A DNA stretch of 19,821 bases from DAIOHQ01 sp036744635 (GCA_036744635.1 DAIOHQ010000070.1:1-19821); one strand, 5' to 3'. Shown: positions 12,108-19,088, counted from the stretch's first letter. Notes: generated from the sequence alone by a model not told the origin. Translations and numbers: made by a program.

Positions 12108-13409
12108 GTTTATCCTTCTCGATTCAGCAAAGGCAGTGCGCTTTCGCGGTGCGCTCTCCTGGCGCTGTCTCTGAGCGCGCTAGGCAGCGCCGTTCCTGCT
12201 CTGGCCGAGGACAATTCGCCCCCCGACTCCCGCCCGCTCCTCAAGCAATTCAGCAGCGAAGCGCAGTCGCTCTATCAGGAAGTCCAGGGCGGCGTGGTGC
12301 GGGTGCAGTTGCCGACGCCTAAGTGGGTGCGGGAAGCGGCCGCGAAGGACAATCCGCTGCGCAAGGGCTCCTATCAGCTCAATCAGCAAGTGCAGACCAC
12401 GCTCCGGGAGCAGGAATCGAAAAATCAATCCGGCCAATACACCGAACTCCAGGCCAAAGTCGCCGGCACCACCCAACCCGCCGCCGGGGCCCCGGGCGCG
12501 GGCGCGGGCAGCGGTGATAAGCCCACCACCCAGTCCGGCTGGAAGGTGACCAAGGAGGGCGACACCATCCGCCTCGAATCCACCGGCGAGGGCGTGCTGG
12601 AAATCCGTGCCGGCGGCGATATCGACGAAAAAGGCCAGATCCGCGTCGGCCAGGGTTTCGACGTGAAGGTAAAGCCGGGCGATGCCTTCGCCCCCAACAA
12701 CGTCGGCCTGATGATCGACAACCAAGGCCACATCCTTGTCCCCATCGCCATCGAAAAAGAAACGATTGGCGAAAAAGGCGTGCCGCTGTCGGTGGGCGGG
12801 GCGGCCCCGGTGCTGGCGAAATTCGTCGGCTCCGACCGCCAGACCAACATCACGATCCTGAAGGTAGAGCAGCCCGCGGGCCGCCCGTTGAAACTGGCGG
12901 CCGACCGGCTGGCCGACGGCTCGGTGGTGATGGTCCTCAGCCCCAGCGACGGCGCCGGCCGGCTGGCGATGTGGACCGGCGGGCAAAAGGACTACGGCGT
13001 GGTGGTGAACATGGAAGGCGCGGTGGCCGGGTTCGCCCGCTATGGCCAATTCCTCTCCGCCCCGGCCTGCAAGCCGATCATTACCCAACTCATCAAAAAT
13101 GGCGTGGTGAAGCGGGCGCCCGTGGGAATCAGCCTGCACGAAGTGCCCGCCGGCGATCCTCTGCGCGAGCAACTGGCGAACCTCGGTTCCAAGCCGGCGC
13201 TGCGCATCACCGACGTCACCGCCAATTCCCCGGCCGCGCAGGCGGGGTTGCAAGAGGATGACCTGATCCTTTCGCTCGGCAAGCAGCCTGTCGGCGACAT
13301 CCCCACCTTCGCCGCGACCATCGCCACCTGCTCCGGCGAGACGGAACTCAGCATCCTCCGCAACGGCGAAATTCACGCCGCCGTCATCACCCTCAAGCCG
13401 CAGCCATGA
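12102..13409 (+). CDS. Secreted HtrA/Deg-like pseudoprotease with PDZ domain
   Basis: The protein has 435 residues from ATG 12102, which places a clean signal peptide at 12-35 (LSRCALLALSLSALGSA...ALA, then ED); upstream in-frame ATGs would bury it. A coil and Thr/Gln/Pro-rich linker (residues 85-145) is followed by a trypsin-like region (about 195-335) that aligns with HtrA: GLMIDNQGHIL, AKFVGSDRQTNITILKVE, VVVNMEGAVAGF. The catalytic residues are absent: the HtrA histidine position holds A216, the aspartate holds N249, and GNSGG is missing. A PDZ domain closes the protein (about 340-432; AGLQEDDLILSLGKQPVGD). It is therefore probably a non-proteolytic chaperone, sensor or peptide-binding adaptor in the periplasm. 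It overlaps the next gene by ATGA, implying translational coupling. The start codon lies within a palindromic repeat, with no Shine-Dalgarno visible. Confidence 0.86.
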   Translation: MTVYPSRFSKGSALSRCALLALSLSALGSAVPALAEDNSPPDSRPLLKQFSSEAQSLYQEVQGGVVRVQLPTPKWVREAAAKDNPLRKGSYQLNQQVQTTLREQESKNQSGQYTELQAKVAGTTQPAAGAPGAGAGSGDKPTTQSGWKVTKEGDTIRLESTGEGVLEIRAGGDIDEKGQIRVGQGFDVKVKPGDAFAPNNVGLMIDNQGHILVPIAIEKETIGEKGVPLSVGGAAPVLAKFVGSDRQTNITILKVEQPAGRPLKLAADRLADGSVVMVLSPSDGAGRLAMWTGGQKDYGVVVNMEGAVAGFARYGQFLSAPACKPIITQLIKNGVVKRAPVGISLHEVPAGDPLREQLANLGSKPALRITDVTANSPAAQAGLQEDDLILSLGKQPVGDIPTFAATIATCSGETELSILRNGEIHAAVITLKPQP

Positions 13410-14125
13410 ACACCAGGCCCGCCTCCTCGCGCGTGGCGGTGGTCATTCCTGCCTGGAATGAGGAGCGCTCGATTGGCCGGGTCATTCACGATCTACCCAA
13501 GCAGTGGGTCGGGCGGATCATCGTGGCCGACAACAACTCCACCGATTCGACAGCGGATGTCGCCCGAAAAGCCGGCGCCACCGTCGTCCCGGCAACTCGC
13601 CAGGGATATGGCTCGGCCTGTCTGGCCGGGCTGCAATATCTGGCGAGCCTCCCGGCCGCGCAGCAGCCGGAAATTGTCGCTTTCATCGACGCCGACTACA
13701 GCGACCACCCCGAACAGTTGCCCGCGCTGGTCGGGCCGATTCTGGATGGCCGGGCCGACTTGGTGATTGGCTCGCGCATGCTCAAACGCCAGCCGCGCGG
13801 AGCTTTGCTGCCCCAGGCGGTCTTCGGCAACGCCCTGGCCTGCGGCCTGATCCGCATCTTCTTCGGCCAGCGCTATACCGATCTCGGGCCCTTCCGCGCC
13901 ATCTCCTGGAATACCCTGCGGGCGCTGGCGATGGTGGATACCAACTTCGGCTGGACGGTGGAGATGCAGATCAAGGCCGCCCGCCAGCGCCTGCGCATCC
14001 TGGAGGTCCCCGTTGACTATCGGCCACGGATCGGACACAGCAAGATCACCGGCACGCTCACGGGTACCTTCCGCGCCGGCTACAAAATCCTCTGGACAAT
14101 ATTCCGATACGGAGTCTTTTCGTAA
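13406..14125 (+). CDS. GT2-family glycosyltransferase (dolichol-phosphate-mannose-synthase-like)
   Basis: This is a 239-residue GT-A fold enzyme. VVIPAWNEERSIGRVI (12-27) is the nucleotide-sugar-binding start, VADNNSTDSTADVA (40-53) follows, and IDADYSDHPEQ (94-104) contains the DxD-like metal site (D95, D97). GSRMLKRQPRGALLP and YTDLGPFRAI resemble acceptor-side motifs of polyprenyl-phosphate or DPM-type GT2 enzymes. No transmembrane pair is evident at the C-terminus, so it probably works at the inner face of the membrane. Its ATG overlaps the stop codon of the HtrA-like gene (ATGA), so the two are translated together. The sugar and acceptor cannot be told from the sequence; a lipid-phosphate acceptor is a guess from family resemblance. 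Confidence 0.9.
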   Translation: MNTRPASSRVAVVIPAWNEERSIGRVIHDLPKQWVGRIIVADNNSTDSTADVARKAGATVVPATRQGYGSACLAGLQYLASLPAAQQPEIVAFIDADYSDHPEQLPALVGPILDGRADLVIGSRMLKRQPRGALLPQAVFGNALACGLIRIFFGQRYTDLGPFRAISWNTLRALAMVDTNFGWTVEMQIKAARQRLRILEVPVDYRPRIGHSKITGTLTGTFRAGYKILWTIFRYGVFS

Positions 14126-14136
14126 GCACGGTTAGG

Positions 14137-14276
14137 TTCACCGCAGAGCCGCAGAGAGCGCAGAGACAGCACCGATGAAACGTGAAACGTGAAACATGAA
14201 GAGCACTTATTGTCTGTTCTTCATGTTTCACGTTTCTGAATTTTCTTCTCCGCGTCCTCTGCGTCTCTGCGGTGAA
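14137..14276. repeat. Nested palindromes between the GT2 and DUF1444 genes
   Basis: Outer arms 14137-14156 and 14257-14276 (TTCACCGCAGAG-like) pair at 19 of 20 positions. Inside them a second, unrelated palindrome has perfect 19-bp arms (14184-14202 and 14218-14236, GAAACGTGAAACATGAAGA). The left inner arm is preceded by a direct iteration of GAAACGT. The structure looks like one repeat family inserted within another, and it fills nearly the whole 187-bp spacer. Confidence 0.88.
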
Positions 14277-14312
14277 TAATCCCGGCTTAGGAAAAATCGC
14301 GCCACAAAGTCT

Positions 14313-15110
14313 ATGATTACCCTGATGAGCGAGTTCACCCGCGAGCAGTTTGTCGAGCGCGTGCTGGAGGTGGTGCGGAACAAATTTCCGCTGGTCAAGA
14401 TCGCCCGCGCGCCGGAGCAGTCGTTTTCGCTGCGCGTGAACGGGAACATGGCGTCGCTGGAGAACCTCTACCGCATCTCGGTTCTGCATCCGCAGGAGAC
14501 CAAGCGGCACGTCGAGCGCTGGATGGTCGAATTGCTCCGGGCGGCGGAAGGTTTTCCCGACCAGGGGGGCTCGTTCGAGGAGGTCAAGGAGAGAATCCTT
14601 CCGATGCTGCTTCCGGCCGCGACCAGCGATTTCAATACCGGCAGCATGATCACCCAGCCGTTCGTGAACAATCTGGTGATCGGCTACGCCGTCGACAGCG
14701 ACCGCACCATCGCCTACATCCCCGAGGCGGTCTTCAAGAAGTGGGGCCTGTCGATCGACGATCTGCACGAGGTGGCGCTGGCGAACCTGTCCGCCCGCAG
14801 CGAGGCGATCAACGCGCACGCGGCGCAGGATGAGGATGGCCGGATCAACCTGATTTTGTTCCAGACCATGGATGGATACGATGCCAGCCGCCTGCTGCTG
14901 CCCAATCTGCACGAGCGGCTGCGCGAGCATCTGGGCAGTCCGTTCGCGGCCGGAATCCCCAATCGCGACATCCTGCTCTGCTTCCGCGGCGACGATGAGA
15001 CGGTCATCCGGCTGCGCGAGCAGATCGCCGAGGACTACCGGCAGATGCCCCACCAGGTGACCGACAAGCTGATGCTGGTGACGCCCGATGGGGTGGCGCC
15101 GCTCGATTGA
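14313..15110 (+). CDS. DUF1444 (YtpQ-like) protein
   Basis: The protein has 265 residues from ATG 14313; ATG 14325 (MSEFTREQF) is an equally good start and no clear ribosome binding site decides. Similarity to the Bacillus YtpQ/DUF1444 family is suggested by the run ILPMLLPAATSDF (93-105), by YAVDSDRTIAYIPE and WGLSIDDLHEVALANL, and by the DGYDASRLLL and PNRDILLCF motifs near the C-terminus. The family is cytoplasmic and its function is not established. No signal peptide or membrane segment is seen. It stands between two repeat-bearing or short spacers; the next gene begins 85 nt downstream on the same strand and could be co-transcribed. Confidence 0.75.
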   Translation: MITLMSEFTREQFVERVLEVVRNKFPLVKIARAPEQSFSLRVNGNMASLENLYRISVLHPQETKRHVERWMVELLRAAEGFPDQGGSFEEVKERILPMLLPAATSDFNTGSMITQPFVNNLVIGYAVDSDRTIAYIPEAVFKKWGLSIDDLHEVALANLSARSEAINAHAAQDEDGRINLILFQTMDGYDASRLLLPNLHERLREHLGSPFAAGIPNRDILLCFRGDDETVIRLREQIAEDYRQMPHQVTDKLMLVTPDGVAPLD

Positions 15111-15178
15111 CACATTCCCAATTTGAAAAAATCTACCGGTGCGGTCATCATGCTGCGGCTGATTTTCCCCAACCGCCC

Positions 15179-15184
15179 AAGGAG
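15179..15184 (+). promoter_or_regulatory. Ribosome binding site AAGGAG of the xylose-isomerase-like gene
   Basis: AAGGAG at 15179-15184 is 11 nt before ATG 15196. The spacing is slightly long but this is the best site in the spacer. It overlaps the GTG at 15184, which therefore cannot be the start. Confidence 0.6.
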
Positions 15185-15195
15185 TGACCGCAATC

Positions 15196-16239
15196 ATGGC
15201 GCAAGAAACAACCTATCGTTTTTCAGCCGGCCCCTGGAACATAAGCGAGGGCGCCGATCCCTACGGCCCGACGGTGCGGCCGGCCAAGCCGTTTGACTGG
15301 AAGCTGGAGCAATATCGCAAAGCCGGCTTCGCGGCGATGATGTTCCACGATGACGACGTCGTGCCGGATATCGATGGCAAGTCGGTCCAGCAGATCGAGA
15401 AGGAAGCCAGGGAAGTCAAGAAGAAGCTGGATGATGCGGGGATGATCGCGGAGATCGTGGCGCCGCGGCTCTGGTTTTCGCCCAATACCGTGGACGGCGG
15501 CTACACCAGCAACAACCCGCAGCACCGTCAGTACGCGATCGACCGCTCGCTGCGGACGATCGACATCGGCAAGATTCTCGACTGCAACCTGCTGGTGCTC
15601 TGGCTGGCGCGGGAGGGCACTTACATTCGCGAGGCAAAGGACGGAAAGCGCAGCGTCGAACTGATCGCCGGCGCGATTGACAAGATGCTGGCGCACGACA
15701 AGAGCGTGCGCGTGGCCGTCGAGCCCAAGCCCAACGAGCCGATGGATCACGCCTATATTCCGACCATCGGCCACGCCCTGGCGCTGGCGCATCTGACCAG
15801 CGACCCCAAGCGGGTGGGGGGGCTGATTGAGACTGCGCATTGCATCCTGGCCGGCCTCGACCCGGCCGACGAGATGGATTTCGCCCTGGCGGTGGGGAAG
15901 CTCTGGTCGGTACACCTGAATGACCAGAACGGGCTGAAGTTCGACCAGGACAAGCCCTTCGGCAGCGTGAATCTCCGAAGTGCGTTCAATCAGGTGCGCG
16001 TGCTGGAGCGCAACCACTACGGCAGCAAGGGCGAGTGCGTCGCCTTCGACGTTCACTCCTTCCGGGCCACGACGGTCGAGCATGCGGTGGCCCATCTCAC
16101 CAACAGCCGCGACACATTTATGCGCCTGGTGCAAAAGGCCCGCAGCTTCGACGAAAAGGCGGCCGCGGAATTGGTGAAGAACCGGGATTATCAGGAGCTG
16201 GATCAGATGGTGATCGAGCACCTGATGGGGAAGGAATAG
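15196..16239 (+). CDS. Xylose-isomerase-like TIM-barrel sugar isomerase
   Basis: The protein has 347 residues from ATG 15196. It follows the class I xylose isomerase pattern of actinobacteria: FHDDD (H51, D54), EPKPNEP (E176, K178), IPTIGHALALAHL, ETAH (E212, H215), LNDQNGLKFDQD (D250, D252) and AFDVHSFR (D285). These match the catalytic histidine, lysine and most ligands of the two metal sites. One ligand differs: where xylose isomerase has aspartate (D245 in the Streptomyces numbering), this protein has H240. It is also some 40 residues shorter than typical XylA. It should isomerise an aldose/ketose pair with two divalent metals, but the substrate may not be xylose. No xylulokinase or other sugar gene is next to it. 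It is convergent with yajQ across the duplicated repeat. Confidence 0.88.
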   Translation: MAQETTYRFSAGPWNISEGADPYGPTVRPAKPFDWKLEQYRKAGFAAMMFHDDDVVPDIDGKSVQQIEKEAREVKKKLDDAGMIAEIVAPRLWFSPNTVDGGYTSNNPQHRQYAIDRSLRTIDIGKILDCNLLVLWLAREGTYIREAKDGKRSVELIAGAIDKMLAHDKSVRVAVEPKPNEPMDHAYIPTIGHALALAHLTSDPKRVGGLIETAHCILAGLDPADEMDFALAVGKLWSVHLNDQNGLKFDQDKPFGSVNLRSAFNQVRVLERNHYGSKGECVAFDVHSFRATTVEHAVAHLTNSRDTFMRLVQKARSFDEKAAAELVKNRDYQELDQMVIEHLMGKE

Positions 16240-16250
16240 CGCGTGCTCTC

Positions 16251-16425
16251 GTAGGGGCGGGGTCTCCCCGCCCTCTTGGCTGATGGCGCGAGCAGGGCGG
16301 GGAAACCCCGCCCCTTCGGGAGTCAACGGAAGCATGCGCCTTTGTAGGGGCGGGGTCTCCCCGCCCTCTTGGCTGACGGCGCGAACAGGGCGGGGAAACC
16401 CCGCCCCTTCGGGAGTCAACGGAAG
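16251..16425. repeat. Tandem pair of 82-nt GC-rich double-hairpin repeats
   Basis: Unit 1 (16251-16332) and unit 2 (16344-16425) are identical at 80 of 82 positions, separated by 11 nt. Each unit has two hairpins with the same 8-bp stem GGGCGGGG/CCCCGCCC (16255-16273 with loop TCT, and 16295-16313 with loop AAA in unit 1) that could also pair with each other. They lie between two convergent genes and would be strong bidirectional blocks to transcription. Unit 2 runs into the 3' end of yajQ and contains its stop codon. A related solitary hairpin is at 3211-3237. Confidence 0.94.
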
Positions 16426-16910
16426 TTGTTGAACTGCAAGGGAATCCCCGGCGGATTGGCGCGCAGGTGCTGGATGACCGCCTGCAGGTCATCGCGCTTG
16501 CTTCCGCTCACCCGCAGCGCCTCCCCCTGGATCGATGCGTTCACCTTCAACTTCAGATCCTTGATCGACTTTTGAATCGTCTTGGCGGTGTCCTTGTCGA
16601 TGCCGCTCTTGAGCTTCACCTGCTGGCGGACGGTGTTGTGGGTGGCCTGCTCCAGCTTCTGCGGATCGAGCGACTTGGGATCGACTCCGCGCTTGATCAT
16701 CCTCTCCACCAGCACCTTGCGCACCGCCTCAAGCTGCGGCTCGGCATCCCCGGTCAGCGTCAGTTCCTTGGTCTTGCGGTCGAAGCTGAGCGATGCGCTG
16801 GAGCCTTTGAAGTCGTAGCGGGTGGTGATTTCCTTGACGGCCTGGTTGACGGCGTTGTCCATCTCCTGCAGGTCGATTTCGGAAACGATGTCGAATGATG
16901 CATCGGCCAT
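16416..16910 (-). CDS. yajQ: YajQ-family protein, possible c-di-GMP-binding effector
   Basis: The protein has 164 residues from ATG 16910 (MADASFDIVSEIDLQEMDNA), the usual start of the family; ten further in-frame codons upstream are not conserved. Marks are FDFKG-like YDFKGSSASLSFD (32-44), the KLKSGIDKDTAKTIQKSIKD stretch, and RVSGSKRDDLQAVI...PLQFNNFR at the end. YajQ has two RNP-like folds and binds nucleic acid or nucleotides; members in Xanthomonas and Pseudomonas bind cyclic di-GMP. The gene follows the diguanylate cyclase by 32 nt on the same strand, which supports a second-messenger role here. Family members commonly end NFRD; this one ends NFR, and the stop codon is contained in the adjoining repeat. 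Confidence 0.95.
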   Translation of the reverse strand: MADASFDIVSEIDLQEMDNAVNQAVKEITTRYDFKGSSASLSFDRKTKELTLTGDAEPQLEAVRKVLVERMIKRGVDPKSLDPQKLEQATHNTVRQQVKLKSGIDKDTAKTIQKSIKDLKLKVNASIQGEALRVSGSKRDDLQAVIQHLRANPPGIPLQFNNFR

Positions 16911-16942
16911 GGGATGTTCCTGGTTGGATCGGATTGACAAGC

Positions 16943-18313
16943 CTACGGCTTGGCTTCATCCGGCGGGAGCTGCGAGCTGTCGCTGCCGACAAGATAAATC
17001 GAATTCTTGCCGGAGCGCTTGGCGCCGAACATGAGCCGCCGGTCGGCTTCGTCGATCAGCTCATTGACGTCGCGGGCGTCGTAGGGATACACCGCCAGCC
17101 CGCCGCTGATGGAAAGCTGGCCCTTGCCGGTGGGGCCGAGGCCTTTGAACTCCTGGGTCTTGAGCAGTTGCTGGAAGCGCTCCAGAATCTGCTCGGGCGT
17201 CTGCGGCGGCCGGCCGGGCAATCCGGGCTTGCCTTCGCGCGGCTGGCGCGGGCCTTCCTTTTCCCAGAAGACCACCGCGAACTCATCGCCGCCGATCCGC
17301 GCCACCAGGTCGTGGTCGCGCACGCAGCGTTTCATCAGCGCCGCCGTCTGGCGGAGAATGTCATCGCCGACGCCGTGGCCGTACTGGTCGTTGTAGCTCT
17401 TGAAATTGTCGATATCGAACAGCAGCAGGGTCACCGGAAAACGCAGCGCGCGGGCCTTTTCCACCACTTTTGTCAGAAAATGGCGGAAGTAACGGCTGTT
17501 GTGCAACCCGGTAATGTCGTCGGTGATGGCCAGCCTCTGCAGCCGATTGTGGCGGTCCTGCAGGCCGGCCACTTTGCCCACCAGGTACGCCAGTTGCGCC
17601 AGGAAATGCCGGTGCGCATTGTGATCCTCATCACCCGGCAGCAGCAGGTGCATCATGGCGGTATCTTCATTGTTGGCGCGCACCGCGTGGGAAAGCACGG
17701 CCACCTCATCGGGCACGGGCGGCAGCGCTGCATCTGACGCCAGATACAGCACCCGCATGGTTGCCGGAAGCTGGGCGTTGATCTGCTTGACGGCGGCCGC
17801 GGGAGCTTCGTGCGGATGCTGCAGCAGCGCCTCAAGCAGAATGTCCGCCAGCGGCAGCGCCAATAGCGCGCTATTGCCCGCCGATGGGCTCGACATCAGC
17901 GGCTCGGCCGGCGCGCCATGATTGCCGCCTTCCCCACCGGAAATGCGCAATGGAGGCGTGCCGAAAATCTGCTGCAATTCGCCGGCCGACACCGGGCTGA
18001 TGAGATAATCATCGCAGCCGAAATCGAGCATCTTGCGCGACAATGATTCGTGCGCCGGCTCGGCGATCAGCAGCAATCGGCTGTCGCCCGCCAGCGAGCG
18101 GATGGTCTTGATCGCCGCCTCCGGCCGGCGCTCGATCGGCTCGGCGGACGCCAGGACGGTGGTGTATTGGTTGGCGGTCAGCTCGGCGATGCCGTCGAAG
18201 TAGGTGGCCACCGACATCACATAGGCGCCTGGCAGCGCGTGCGACAGCGCTGTGTGGACGTGGCGCTGGGTATCGCCGATCAGGAGGATGCGTTCGTGAT
18301 CGAGTCGGGGCAC
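16943..18313 (-). CDS. Diguanylate cyclase with degenerate receiver and GGDEF domain
   Basis: The protein has 456 residues from GTG 18313, preceded at 7 nt by GGAGGAG; longer upstream starts in this frame would run through the neighbouring gene. Residues 6-118 have a receiver fold (RILLIGDTQRHVHTALSHAL; then CDDYLISP), but the phospho-acceptor strand reads TTVLASAEP with no aspartate and the usual lysine of strand 5 is absent. A middle region (150-255) could be a GAF-like sensor ending in a signalling helix. The cyclase domain starts at LAITDDITGLHNSRYF (261-276); D300 binds metal, GGDEF is at 341-345, and RDHD (332-335) is a canonical inhibitory I-site five residues upstream. It should make cyclic di-GMP from two GTP, subject to product inhibition. 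A proline-rich linker (354-372) follows GGDEF. It starts 1 nt after the upstream gene and precedes yajQ. Confidence 0.94.
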   Translation of the reverse strand: MPRLDHERILLIGDTQRHVHTALSHALPGAYVMSVATYFDGIAELTANQYTTVLASAEPIERRPEAAIKTIRSLAGDSRLLLIAEPAHESLSRKMLDFGCDDYLISPVSAGELQQIFGTPPLRISGGEGGNHGAPAEPLMSSPSAGNSALLALPLADILLEALLQHPHEAPAAAVKQINAQLPATMRVLYLASDAALPPVPDEVAVLSHAVRANNEDTAMMHLLLPGDEDHNAHRHFLAQLAYLVGKVAGLQDRHNRLQRLAITDDITGLHNSRYFRHFLTKVVEKARALRFPVTLLLFDIDNFKSYNDQYGHGVGDDILRQTAALMKRCVRDHDLVARIGGDEFAVVFWEKEGPRQPREGKPGLPGRPPQTPEQILERFQQLLKTQEFKGLGPTGKGQLSISGGLAVYPYDARDVNELIDEADRRLMFGAKRSGKNSIYLVGSDSSQLPPDEAKP

Positions 18314-18314
18314 G

Positions 18315-18872
18315 CTACATCTCCTCCCCGGGCGGCGCGGCCGGCTGTTCCTGCAGGAGGGCGCGCAATTCGTCGGCGGTGAGCACCGGCTCGCCAATGG
18401 CGTCATCGTGGCCGGCAGTATCGAGCGAACCGGTGATGTGCGATTCAACAGGAGCCTGGGCATCGACCGGCAGATCGGCCGGCAGCGAGCTGGAATCGGC
18501 GGCGGGAACCCCGATCCGGTGCAGGCCATCGTCCGACAGCAGTCCATCCGCCCCCAGGCGCATCGCCTCCGCCAGCGCCCCCTGCCGCCCATCCGTCTGC
18601 GTGAGCCAGATTTCGATATGGCCAAAGCGCCGCTTGATCGAGCTGACCAGCCCAAGCTCTTCGCGGTAGATGCCGTTGAGGCTCAGAATGATCGCGCGAT
18701 ACGCCAGCGGCCGGCGGCAAAGTTCCGCCATGCCGTGGTACGGATCATCCACCTCAGCGCACTGAAAACCCAGCCGCTGCAGGGTCGCCAGGGGCGCAGT
18801 GCGGTTCTCCGAGCCGCCAATAATCAGCGCTCGGCCTATCGGTCGCGTTACTGGCAACGAAACGCCGGACAT
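18315..18872 (-). CDS. Stand-alone pseudo-receiver protein
   Basis: The protein has 185 residues from ATG 18872, with AGGAG 4 nt upstream. Residues 12-120 look like a CheY-type receiver: RALIIGGSENRTAPLATLQR, then GFQCAEVDDPYHGMAEL, AIILSLNGI, IEIWLTQTD and GADGLLSDD. At the phospho-acceptor position there is S64 in place of aspartate, and the strand-5 lysine is missing, so phosphorylation is not expected. The last 65 residues are acidic and probably disordered, ending LTADELRALLQEQPAAPPGE. Its stop codon is separated by one base from the start of the diguanylate cyclase, and its last codons carry that gene's ribosome binding site, so the two are co-translated. It probably partners the cyclase; the signal is unknown. 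Confidence 0.82.
   Translation of the reverse strand: MSGVSLPVTRPIGRALIIGGSENRTAPLATLQRLGFQCAEVDDPYHGMAELCRRPLAYRAIILSLNGIYREELGLVSSIKRRFGHIEIWLTQTDGRQGALAEAMRLGADGLLSDDGLHRIGVPAADSSSLPADLPVDAQAPVESHITGSLDTAGHDDAIGEPVLTADELRALLQEQPAAPPGEEM
18321..18327 (-). promoter_or_regulatory. Ribosome binding site GGAGGAG of the cyclase, inside the upstream gene
   Basis: GGAGGAG on the minus strand lies in the last codons of the pseudo-receiver gene, 7 nt before GTG 18313. It supports this GTG as the start of the cyclase and translational coupling of the pair. Confidence 0.75.
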
Positions 18873-18991
18873 CCCGCTCCTGGCAAAACCGTCCTGAACT
18901 ACACAATGATACCCCACGCCCGAGCCTAAGCAATTCGCGAGCCCAAGCGCGCAAACGGCGGGGGTGTCCGTTCTGGCGGCCGCGCTCTTTC

Positions 18992-19028
18992 CCCCTCTCC
19001 CGGTATTCCCGGAGTACCGGGAGAGGGG
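18992..19028. repeat. Perfect 14-bp palindrome between the GNAT and pseudo-receiver genes
   Basis: CCCCTCTCCCGGTA (18992-19005) and TACCGGGAGAGGGG (19015-19028) are exact reverse complements with a 9-nt loop. It lies 60 nt after the end of the GNAT gene on the minus strand and could end its transcript, although no T-run follows. The rest of the 216-bp spacer shows no other feature; a promoter for the cyclase operon is expected between 18873 and 18990 but is not recognisable. Confidence 0.8.
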
Positions 19029-19088
19029 CCGGAGGGGACTCGCCAAAACAAGAGTTACACCCAACTGTGGTTATCGGACGTTAGGAAG

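Noticed and set aside
12180..13376. 398-codon open frame on the minus strand over the HtrA-like gene
   Set aside because: The plus-strand frame has a signal peptide and PDZ motif and overlaps the next gene by ATGA; the antisense frame has no recognisable domain and repetitive composition.
15223..16419. 398-codon open frame on the minus strand over the isomerase gene
   Set aside because: It starts in the downstream end of the isomerase, runs through the tandem repeat twice and shows duplicated peptide derived from it. It is an antisense shadow.
16251..16425. Two near-identical units with a short spacer, considered as a CRISPR array
   Set aside because: Only two units of 82 nt with an 11-nt spacer and strong internal hairpins, no cas genes; this is a duplicated palindromic repeat.
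18314..18655. N-terminal extension of the diguanylate cyclase to an ATG at 18655
   Set aside because: The extension is Arg/Pro/Ser-rich, overlaps the pseudo-receiver gene in another frame, and a GTG with an excellent ribosome binding site is at 18313.
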